Assembly: GCA_963693635.1 (NCBI GenBank)
Contig: CAVOBC010000175.1
Location: 1-9,322, forward strand
DNA: 9,322 bases
Source: CAVOBC01 sp963693635
Lineage (GTDB): Bacteria > Pseudomonadota > Gammaproteobacteria > Pseudomonadales > Azotimanducaceae
Direction of reading: 5' to 3'
In this document: positions 1 through 5,582 of the stretch, one piece after another
Layout: every line of letters begins with the position of its first letter
Numbering within the stretch: the first letter of the stretch is position 1
The notes under the pieces: generated by a model
Told to the model about the DNA's origin: nothing
Database searches by the model: none
What the model saw: only the letters and a program-made list of their open reading frames with translations
Position numbers and translations under genes: made by a program

Positions 1-342
1 GTCCCGGATTGCCTGTTCATTCCTGGGACTTGTGATCGCGAAGGTGGCGTAGGGTGTGAAGGTTGGGGTGGATTTCTTTTTGCGCACACGCAGTTTTGGC
101 TGCGGCGGTGGCGAATAGGTTGACGCCTCATGAACGGTGACTTCGGTCGCGTCGTCCGTGTGCTGGTCCGTATAGACGGCGTTGCCATGCTTGTCCCGGG
201 TCATGTAGATCGTATCGGCCGCCAGCGTGTCCGGCACGTGCGCCAGCAGCAGTACCGCCAGGAGACGTGCGCCAACGCGGAGCGGCGGTCGCAAGGACAA
301 GAGCAAGGTCCGGTGAGTCGTGAGCTTTGGGTTGGCGCGCAT
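1..342 (-). CDS. DUF4124-domain-like secreted protein, 3' end cut by window edge
   Basis: This is a partial gene: 114 codons are open from an ATG at 342 to the window edge with no stop. The product starts with a basic stretch followed by a hydrophobic segment (about residues 24-42, ending DTLAA), which reads as a Sec signal peptide, so the mature protein should be periplasmic. Residues 44-63 (IYMTRDKHGNAVYTDQ and following) match the DUF4124 pattern of an aromatic start, D-x-x-G and Y/F-(S/T)DQ. A proline-rich and lysine-rich linker follows (78-92), then AITSPRNEQAIRD, which resembles the Ig-like second part common in these proteins. In many gammaproteobacteria such a gene lies just downstream of glnA and before ntrBC, as it does here. 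Its molecular function is unknown. No good Shine-Dalgarno sequence precedes the ATG. Family assignment is by motif memory, not a search. Confidence 0.75.
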   Translation of the reverse strand, partial: MRANPKLTTHRTLLLSLRPPLRVGARLLAVLLLAHVPDTLAADTIYMTRDKHGNAVYTDQHTDDATEVTVHEASTYSPPPQPKLRVRKKKSTPTFTPYATFAITSPRNEQAIRD

Positions 343-371
343 GATCAGGAGCGTTTTAGATCTGTGCAGCC

Positions 372-377
372 ATTGTA
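372..377 (-). promoter_or_regulatory. Possible -10 box for the DUF4124-like gene
   Basis: On the minus strand TACAAT (5/6 to TATAAT) lies about 30 bp upstream of the ATG at 342 and just after the glnA terminator. No recognisable -35 hexamer is present at 16-18 bp; that space is filled by the terminator T-run. It would let the gene be transcribed independently of glnA. Weak. Confidence 0.25.
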
Positions 378-391
378 AGAGCGTTGGGGGC

Positions 392-426
392 AAAAAAAAG
401 CCCCGTCTGATCGGACAGACAGGGCT
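392..426 (-). terminator. Rho-independent terminator after glnA
   Basis: On the minus strand an 11-bp stem (426-416 pairing with 409-399, one A/C mismatch at 421/404) closes a 6-nt loop (410-415) and is followed directly by eight T residues (399-392 region). It sits about 160 nt past the glnA stop and before the DUF4124-like gene, so it should end most glnA transcripts. The stem is GC-rich at its base (AGCCC/GGGCT). Confidence 0.88.
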
Positions 427-435
427 CTTCGTCTA

Positions 436-461
436 CGGTCGGGGTCTGCGGTCGGGGTCTA
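436..461. repeat. Two tandem copies of a 13-bp unit
   Basis: CGGTCGGGGTCTG (436-448) is followed by CGGTCGGGGTCTA (449-461), with a looser third echo to about 475. It lies in the glnA 3' untranslated region, between stop codon and terminator. It has no visible coding role and looks like a small slippage duplication. Confidence 0.6.
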
Positions 462-569
462 TGGTGAGGGTCGGGACGAGGTCATCGACGATCAGGTGGA
501 CGCACCAGCGATTGGCCGCCGTGCGTCACCTTAATCACCCTGATCATTGACCCGATCATCGCCCGCACA

Positions 570-588
570 TTGATCCGAGCTGGATCAA
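570..588. repeat. Inverted repeat over the glnA stop codon
   Basis: TTGATCC (570-576) and GGATCAA (582-588) form a perfect 7-bp stem around GAGCT. The glnA stop TGA (587-585) lies inside one arm. No T-run follows, so it is not a classical terminator; it might protect the 3' end of the message. Two of the five GATC sites found in 490-586 are in its arms. Confidence 0.5.
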
Positions 589-1997
589 ACGCTGTAGTAC
601 ATGTCGAACTCAACGGGATGCGTCGTCGAGTTAAGGCGCGTGACCTCCTCCATTTTAAGATCGATATAGCCATCGATCATGCTGTCACTCATCACGTCGC
701 CCACCTTTAGGAACTCGCGATCAGCGTTCAGAGCATCGAGAGCCTGTTCAAGTGACGAGCAGACGGTAGGCACGTGCGCCGTCTCTTCGGGCGGCAAGTC
801 GTACAGATCCTTGTCGAGCGGCTCGCCCGGGTCGATCTTGTTGTTGATGCCGTCGATCCCGGCCATCAGCATGGACGCAAACATCAGGTATGGGTTGGCG
901 GTCGCGTCGCCAAAGCGGACCTCCGCACGAATCGCTTTCGGATTGCCGCCCTGGGCAAACGGGATCCGAATCGACGCGGAGCGGTTGCGTGCGGAATAGA
1001 CGAGCAGCAGCGGGGCTTCGAAGCCGGGCACCAGTCGTTTGTACGAGTTGGTGCTGGCGTTGGAGAACGCGTTGATAGCTCGCGCGTGCTTGATGATGCC
1101 GCCGATATACCAGAGCGCTTCCTGTGACAGACCGCCGTAGCCATCACCGGCGAATACATTTTCACTCCCCTTGAAGATCGACTGGTGACAGTGCATGCCG
1201 CTGCCATTGTCGCCGACCAGGGGCTTGGGCATGAATGTTGCGGTCTTGCCGTAGGCATGTGCAACGTTGTGAACGCAATACTTGTAGATCTGCAGTTCGT
1301 CAGCCTTGCGAACCAGCGTGTTGAATTTGGCACTGATCTCGCATTGACCAGCGGTGCCTACCTCATGGTGATGCAGTTCGATGGTGAGGCCCATGCGCTC
1401 CATCGTGCTGCACATCTCGTTGCGCAGATCGACATGGGAGTCGACCGGGGGAACCGGGAAGTAGCCGCCCTTGACGCCGGGCCGGTGGCCCATGTTGCCG
1501 CCTTCGATCTCCGCACCAGACATCCAGTCTGCTTCCTCGGATTGAATCTCGTAGGATGCGCCGCCCATGCCCGTGGAATACTTGACGTCGTCGAAGATGA
1601 AGAATTCGGCTTCGGGGCCGAAAAATGCCTCGTCGCCGATGCCGGAGGACTTGAGGAACGCTTCGGCACGCTTACCGATGGAACGTGGATCCCGTTCGTA
1701 GCCTTGCATTGTCGCGGGTTCAACGATATCGCAACGAAGGTTGATCGTTGCCTGTTCGGTGAACGGATCCAAAACCGAGGTCGAGTCATCCGGCATGAGG
1801 ATCATGTCTGACTCGTTGATGGGCTTCCAGCCAGCGATGGATGAGCCGTCAAACATGGCGCCGTTCGAGAAGAAGTCGGCGTCCACGGCGGACACATGGT
1901 TCGTTACGTGCTGTTCTTTGCCACGCGTGTCAGTGAACCGGAGGTCCACCCACTTCGCATCGTGTTCTTGTATCAATTGCAGAGTCTTCTCTGACAT
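585..1997 (-). CDS. glnA: Glutamine synthetase, type I (GSI-beta)
   Basis: Makes glutamine from glutamate, ammonia and ATP in the cytoplasm, as a dodecamer. The 470-aa product matches the usual 468-470 aa length. Visible landmarks are the Asp50 loop (MFDGSSIAGW, 48-57), metal-binding glutamates in FGPEAEFFIFDD (126-137, E129/E131), E212 and E220 in the HHHEVGTAGQCE block, GSGMHCHQS with H269/H271 (265-273), and NRSASIRIP (338-346) at the active site. KDLYDLPPEE (396-405) contains the adenylylation tyrosine Y399, the mark of the GSI-beta class switched by GlnE. The start is ATG at 1997 with GGAG at 2008-2005, 7 nt upstream. A sigma-54 promoter and NtrC-like sites lie upstream and a terminator downstream, so it is probably mostly monocistronic and induced by nitrogen limitation. 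Confidence 0.98.
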   Translation of the reverse strand: MSEKTLQLIQEHDAKWVDLRFTDTRGKEQHVTNHVSAVDADFFSNGAMFDGSSIAGWKPINESDMILMPDDSTSVLDPFTEQATINLRCDIVEPATMQGYERDPRSIGKRAEAFLKSSGIGDEAFFGPEAEFFIFDDVKYSTGMGGASYEIQSEEADWMSGAEIEGGNMGHRPGVKGGYFPVPPVDSHVDLRNEMCSTMERMGLTIELHHHEVGTAGQCEISAKFNTLVRKADELQIYKYCVHNVAHAYGKTATFMPKPLVGDNGSGMHCHQSIFKGSENVFAGDGYGGLSQEALWYIGGIIKHARAINAFSNASTNSYKRLVPGFEAPLLLVYSARNRSASIRIPFAQGGNPKAIRAEVRFGDATANPYLMFASMLMAGIDGINNKIDPGEPLDKDLYDLPPEETAHVPTVCSSLEQALDALNADREFLKVGDVMSDSMIDGYIDLKMEEVTRLNSTTHPVEFDMYYSV

Positions 1998-2054
1998 CTA
2001 GGTTCTCCAGCGGATTGGGTTGAGTGGATGTGAATCAGGCTTGTGGATGTGTCG

Positions 2055-2119
2055 CTCGTTAGTCCCTGACCAGCGCAGCAGAGGGACTCGTTAGTCCCTG
2101 ACCAGTGCACGCAGAGGGA
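2055..2119. repeat. 32/33-bp tandem duplication in the glnA leader
   Basis: Copy 1 (2055-2086) and copy 2 (2087-2119) both begin CTCGTTAGTCCCTGACCAG and end GCAGAGGGA; they differ by a C/T change and one inserted base in the middle. Each copy has TCCCT and AGGGA arms. Where the copies meet, AGGGACTCGTTAGTCCCT (2082-2099) is a perfect 7-bp inverted repeat with a 4-nt loop. The element lies in the predicted 5' untranslated region of glnA, about +27 to +91 from the expected start of transcription, so the RNA could form either one junction hairpin or one hairpin per copy. Confidence 0.85.
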
Positions 2120-2155
2120 ATGGCTATTTTTGGTGCGGTCGGGTGCAGATGAGGG

Positions 2156-2171
2156 AGCAAAGAATATGCCA
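2156..2171 (-). promoter_or_regulatory. Sigma-54 (RpoN) promoter of glnA
   Basis: The minus strand reads TGGCATATTCTTTGCT. It has the -24 GG and -12 GC elements at exact consensus spacing (TGGCAC-N5-TTGCW) and differs only at the two less conserved bases after TGGCA. The expected transcription start is about 2145, giving a leader of about 148 nt before the glnA ATG. Type and position match the nitrogen-regulated glnA promoter known in enteric bacteria. Confidence 0.82.
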
Positions 2172-2232
2172 TCACCAAATTAGAATAAACCCTTGATATA
2201 CGGGCCTTAGCGGACGTTCAGAGGCGCTCGCT

Positions 2233-2249
2233 TGTATCATTTTGGTGCG
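2233..2249. promoter_or_regulatory. NtrC-like binding site, proximal
   Basis: TGTATCATTTTGGTGCG fits the NtrC dyad TGCACC-N5-GGTGCA at 9 of 12 dyad bases, with a strong right half. Its centre (2241) is about 96 bp upstream of the predicted glnA start of transcription, the range expected for an enhancer site acting on sigma-54 promoters. Confidence 0.55.
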
Positions 2250-2262
2250 TTTTGTAGCAGGA

Positions 2263-2279
2263 TGCCCGCTGGCGGTGCG
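2263..2279. promoter_or_regulatory. NtrC-like binding site, distal
   Basis: TGCCCGCTGGCGGTGCG also fits the NtrC dyad at 9 of 12 bases. It is 30 bp (about three helical turns) from the proximal site, centred near -126, and the two share GGTGCGTTT on the same face. Paired sites about 32 bp apart are known upstream of enteric glnA. It ends only 6 bp before the stop codon of the neighbouring TusA-family gene. Confidence 0.5.
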
Positions 2280-2284
2280 TTTCG

Positions 2285-2503
2285 TCAGCAAACGCGGATA
2301 AGAAAGTGAATCTCGTCGTCGACCGTCGACGACTCGATCACCTGGTGCCCATGCACGCGGCACCAGGCAGGAATGTCGTGCAGCGTCCCCGGGTCGGAAC
2401 ACAGCACCGATAACTCGTCGCCGGGCTGCAGCTCTTTGATCCGATCCTGGGTGCGGATGACGGGGAGGGGACAAAGCAGGCGGCGGGCATCAATTTTAAA
2501 CAT
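2285..2503 (-). CDS. TusA/SirA/YedF-family sulfur carrier protein
   Basis: A 72-aa protein of the TusA fold, which carries sulfur as a persulfide on one cysteine and passes it to enzymes modifying tRNA or building cofactors. It has the family signature CPLP at 11-14 (C11 the expected persulfide cysteine) after a short first strand (MFKIDARRLL). It also has the C-terminal family block DPGTLHDIPAWC (38-49), equivalent to DPATTRDIPGFC of TusA, and a final hydrophobic strand (HFLIRV). The length is slightly short for TusA (about 81 aa), mainly at the N-terminus. The start is ATG at 2503, inside the last codons of the upstream PP-loop gene (8-nt overlap). A second in-frame ATG at 2512 would add MHG. 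Overlap implies translational coupling and a shared pathway. Assignment as TusA proper or a dedicated paralogue is open. Confidence 0.88.
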   Translation of the reverse strand: MFKIDARRLLCPLPVIRTQDRIKELQPGDELSVLCSDPGTLHDIPAWCRVHGHQVIESSTVDDEIHFLIRVC

Positions 2504-3545
2504 GCCATGCATCCGGGATCTCTGAGGGGGGCAGCGGGGCAACATCGATCTCACGCGTTGCGCCGTCGGTTTCGCGGATACACACGGTGACCTGGTCGGC
2601 GTCCCGGCCCTGGGAGTACCGGGCAACCACCCGTGCTGCAAGCTGCAGATCGTTTTCGTCAGACTCACCGTCGACGAGCGTCAACGGCCCCTTGTGTGAA
2701 ACGGGGTACAGGTTGCGAAACGTCTTCTTGTAGCCTTCGAGGTAGTTGTTTTCGCCTTCTTCGCGGCTGACGATGAGTTTGAAGCCCGCGCGTGGACGGA
2801 TGTGTCGGCCGATCTTCAGCAGCATGATGTCGTCCATTTCGTACTCACGTTCCCCGCGCGCCTGCCACAGATCTGCGAGCTTTGACGCGTACTTGGCATC
2901 GGTGAGAAAGCAGCATCCGCCAGCGGGTTGTGAGTACTCGGTGATGCCCAGCGACGCTGCGAGCGCCATCTGCGGTTTACGGTTGCGGCCCGAGAAGCCG
3001 AAGAGTTTTGCACGGTCAACCCAACCCTCGCGCTCTGCCAGGGTTTCCGGCAGGTTGAGGGCGGACAGAGGCCGCAGCAGTCGTTCGTCGGCACCCGACT
3101 CGCGCGCGATGACGGGCATGGTGTCCTTGCGCTGGGACATCGGGCGTTGGCCAACGACTTCACCCGTGAGAATGAAGTCGAAGTCGTTCTCTTCGAGCCA
3201 GGCCCAGGCCTGGGCCTGGTTGACCATGAATATCTTGCAGTCAAGGCAGGGGTTCAGGTGTTGGCCATAGCCGTGTTTCGGGTTGAGAACGACGTTCTTG
3301 TAATCCTCGATGACATCGATGATATGCAGCTTCATCCCCAGCTGATCGGCGACCCACAGGGCATTATTGCGCTTGGCTTTCGCCTTGTCCTTATGGCGGA
3401 TCGCATGCGTGTGTCCTTCAACGCAAAAGCCGGTAAAGAAGTTGATGCCCTCGACATGCACACCCTGGTCCATGATGACCTTAGCGGCGAGCATCGAATC
3501 CAGTCCGCCTGATATCAGGGCGACAGCGCGTGGTTGGCGGTCCAT
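2496..3545 (-). CDS. PP-loop ATPase, ThiI/MnmA-like RNA sulfurtransferase with NFACT-R-like C-terminus
   Basis: Probably adenylates an RNA base and inserts sulfur. The 349-aa product has the PP-loop SGGLDS at 12-17, which binds ATP. It then has a cysteine pair in NPCLDCK (C100, C103), TGEVVGQRPMSQ (127-138), a GRNRKPQ motif (about 186-192), and a second pair in PAGGCCFLTD (C211, C212), placed as the two catalytic cysteines are in MnmA-type thiouridylases. From about residue 240, the part with RPRAGFKLIVSREEGENNY resembles the NFACT-R RNA-binding domain reported fused to such enzymes. Homologues are often annotated as tRNA (5-methylaminomethyl-2-thiouridylate)-methyltransferase or ThiI, but the classic THUMP domain of ThiI is absent. 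The TusA-family gene overlapping its 3' end is a likely sulfur donor. The chosen start is ATG at 3545; a TTG at 3551 would add two residues. Neither has a clear ribosome site. The modified RNA is unknown. Confidence 0.8.
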   Translation of the reverse strand: MDRQPRAVALISGGLDSMLAAKVIMDQGVHVEGINFFTGFCVEGHTHAIRHKDKAKAKRNNALWVADQLGMKLHIIDVIEDYKNVVLNPKHGYGQHLNPCLDCKIFMVNQAQAWAWLEENDFDFILTGEVVGQRPMSQRKDTMPVIARESGADERLLRPLSALNLPETLAEREGWVDRAKLFGFSGRNRKPQMALAASLGITEYSQPAGGCCFLTDAKYASKLADLWQARGEREYEMDDIMLLKIGRHIRPRAGFKLIVSREEGENNYLEGYKKTFRNLYPVSHKGPLTLVDGESDENDLQLAARVVARYSQGRDADQVTVCIRETDGATREIDVAPLPPSEIPDAWHV

Positions 3546-3574
3546 GGGCAATGAGGCCGGGGAAATGGGGCGGG

Positions 3575-3580
3575 AGTATA
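3575..3580 (-). promoter_or_regulatory. Possible -10 box for the PP-loop/TusA operon
   Basis: The minus strand reads TATACT (5/6) about 30 bp before the ATG at 3545. The -35 region at 16-17 bp is poor (around TTTCTC) and falls inside the inverted repeat at 3594-3613, which could make that repeat an operator. Weak prediction. Confidence 0.35.
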
Positions 3581-3593
3581 CACCCGTGCCGGT

Positions 3594-3613
3594 CCTGAGA
3601 AACCGCTCTCAGG
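3594..3613. repeat. Inverted repeat in the divergent promoter region
   Basis: CCTGAGA (3594-3600) and TCTCAGG (3607-3613) are a perfect 7-bp inverted repeat separated by AACCGC. It sits between the divergent PP-loop and typA genes, over the -35 position of the leftward candidate promoter. It could be a regulator site or a leader hairpin; no known regulator is recognised. Confidence 0.5.
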
Positions 3614-3666
3614 GCATGAAAAGGGGTGAAAGGGCCCGGCTGTGGCCTGGCCGGTGCGACGAAACG

Positions 3667-3695
3667 TTAGCGGACGGTCCAGCGCTCTGTATAAT
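3667..3695 (+). promoter_or_regulatory. Sigma-70 promoter of typA
   Basis: A perfect -10 TATAAT (3690-3695) lies 17 bp after a weak -35 TTAGCG (3667-3672) and is followed by the GC-rich GCGCGC tract often seen at growth-rate-controlled promoters. Transcription should start near 3702, about 60 nt before the typA start codon. It likely drives typA and the gene 4 bp downstream. Confidence 0.65.
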
Positions 3696-3763
3696 GCGCG
3701 CTTTCCCCCTGACCTCGCGGCAGCAATATTCTTTGCTGCCTGCGCCTACCCGGTAGATGCCTC

Positions 3764-5578
3764 GTGTTTGATCACCTACGAAATGTCGCGATCGTGGCCC
3801 ACGTGGACCATGGCAAGACGACTCTCATCGACTGTCTTCTGACCGATGCGGGGGCCTTGTCGCGCTCGGACACAGGTGGCGAGCGGTTGATGGACTCGAA
3901 TGACCTGGAAAAAGAGCGTGGCATCACCATTCTCGCCAAGAACACGTCGCTCGTCTGGCGGGATCACCGCATCAACATCGTCGACACGCCGGGACACGCG
4001 GATTTCGGCGGTGAGGTTGAACGAATTCTGTCGATGGTCGACTCGGTCTTGCTGGTGGTTGACGCCGTCGAGGGGCCACGCCCGCAAACGCGATTCGTGA
4101 CGCAAAAAGCATTCGAGAACAATCTGAATCCCATCCTGATGGTCAACAAGATTGACCGTGATGGGGCGCGCCCGGACTGGGTCGTCGATGAGGTGTTCGA
4201 ACTCTTCTACTCACTCGGCGCAACCGATGAGCAGCTCGACTTTCCGGTTGTCTACGGGTCAGCGACCGAGCGGACATCGGGTCGCACGATGAGTGGGCTG
4301 CAGGGTGACATGTCAGCACTGCTCGACACGCTGATTGAGTGCGTGCCGCCGCCTGTCGTGGAGGTGGACAAGCCCTTTCAGATGCAGATAAGTGCGCTCG
4401 ATTACTCGAGCTATGTTGGTGTTATCGGCCTCGGTCGGATCAAGCGAGGGGTCGCCGAACGGGGGGCGCGTATTGCCGTAGTTGATCGTGCTGGCGAGGT
4501 CAGAAAGGCGCGGATACTGCAGGTGCTGGGGTTCGATGGCCTGGATCGCAAGGAAGTTGAACGAGCCGAAGCGGGCGACATCGTCTGTGTGACGGGTGTC
4601 GAGGGCGTTTCAATTTCGGACACGCTTTGCGATCCGGATCATGTGGAGGGATTGCCAGCTCTCGAAGTTGACGAGCCGACCATGAGCATGACCTTTGGCG
4701 TCAACACGTCCCCTTTTGCAGGGCTGGATGGCAAATTTGTCACGAGCCGAACGATTCGGGAGCGCTTGCAACGGGAACTGCAGCACAACGTGGCGCTACG
4801 CGTGGAAGACACCGACAGCGCGGATCGCTTCAAGGTTTCCGGACGCGGTGAGCTGCACCTGTCTGTATTGATCGAGAACATGCGTCGCGAGGGCTATGAG
4901 CTTTCCGTGTCGCGGCCGGAGGTGATTGTCCGCTATGTTGACGGTGAGCGTCAGGAGCCGTTTGAAGACCTGGTGGTGGACGTAGAAGCACAGCATCAGG
5001 GTGTGGTGATGGAAGCGCTGGGTGAACGCAAGGCAACGCTGGCAAACATGTCGCCTGATGGCAGAGGACGGGTTCTGCTTGAGTTTGGCATCGCAACGCG
5101 GGCCCTGATCGGCTTTCGGAGTGAGTTTCTGACCATGACGTCGGGCACGGGCATCGTGACGAGCTCGTTCTCGCACTATGCGAAGGCGTTGGCGGATGAT
5201 GCTTCGTCCCGGCACAACGGCGTCCTCGTGTCGATGAGCAACGGCCGCAGTCTGGCTTTCCCCATCTTTAACCTGCAGCCGCGGGGCCGACTGTTCATTG
5301 GGCCGGGCGAAGACATCTATGAAGGCATGGTGGTCGGCATTCACAGCCGCGGCAACGACCTCGTTGTCAATCCGGTCAAGAACAAGGCATTTTCCAACGT
5401 GCGCGCCGCTGGCAAGGAGGAGAGCGTTATTCTGACGCCGCCGCTCATCTACTCGCTGGAGCAGGCACTGGAGTTCATTAGTCACGACGAGCTGGTGGAA
5501 GTGACGCCCAATTTCACTCGCATTCGCAAGAAACTGTTGACCGAGAACGGTCGCAAGCGGTCGGCGAGGCAGGTGTAA
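3764..5578 (+). CDS. typA: Ribosome-associated translational GTPase TypA/BipA
   Basis: A GTPase of the EF-G/LepA superfamily that binds the ribosome and helps large-subunit assembly and stress or cold adaptation. The 604-aa length fits the family (about 600-615). The G domain has AHVDHGKT (12-19, G1), ERGITI (51-56, G2), DTPGH (74-78, G3), NKID (128-131, G4) and GSA (165-167, G5). The beta-barrel domain II and EF-G-like domains follow, with SGRGELHLSVLIENMRREGYE typical of domain III. The BipA-specific C-terminal domain includes GPGEDIYEGMVVG and ends LTPPLIYSLEQALEFI and ELVEVTP. The start is GTG at 3764, chosen because FDHLRNVAIVAHVDHGKT aligns with family N-termini; the Shine-Dalgarno match is poor. 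It probably forms an operon with the Pip-like gene 4 bp downstream. Confidence 0.97.
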   Translation: MFDHLRNVAIVAHVDHGKTTLIDCLLTDAGALSRSDTGGERLMDSNDLEKERGITILAKNTSLVWRDHRINIVDTPGHADFGGEVERILSMVDSVLLVVDAVEGPRPQTRFVTQKAFENNLNPILMVNKIDRDGARPDWVVDEVFELFYSLGATDEQLDFPVVYGSATERTSGRTMSGLQGDMSALLDTLIECVPPPVVEVDKPFQMQISALDYSSYVGVIGLGRIKRGVAERGARIAVVDRAGEVRKARILQVLGFDGLDRKEVERAEAGDIVCVTGVEGVSISDTLCDPDHVEGLPALEVDEPTMSMTFGVNTSPFAGLDGKFVTSRTIRERLQRELQHNVALRVEDTDSADRFKVSGRGELHLSVLIENMRREGYELSVSRPEVIVRYVDGERQEPFEDLVVDVEAQHQGVVMEALGERKATLANMSPDGRGRVLLEFGIATRALIGFRSEFLTMTSGTGIVTSSFSHYAKALADDASSRHNGVLVSMSNGRSLAFPIFNLQPRGRLFIGPGEDIYEGMVVGIHSRGNDLVVNPVKNKAFSNVRAAGKEESVILTPPLIYSLEQALEFISHDELVEVTPNFTRIRKKLLTENGRKRSARQV

Positions 5579-5582
5579 TTAC

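Noticed and set aside
1185..1811. Long plus-strand open frame (208 aa) opposite glnA
   Set aside because: It lies wholly antisense to a certain gene, has no recognisable motif, and is explained by the codon pattern of GC-rich glnA.
2285..2668. Longer 127-aa version of the TusA-family protein starting at 2668
   Set aside because: The extra N-terminus overlaps the PP-loop gene in another frame and has no family similarity; the TusA fold begins at MFKIDARR (ATG 2503).
4796..5485. Long minus-strand open frame (229 aa) inside typA
   Set aside because: Antisense shadow of typA with low-quality, His/Arg-rich translation and no ribosome site.
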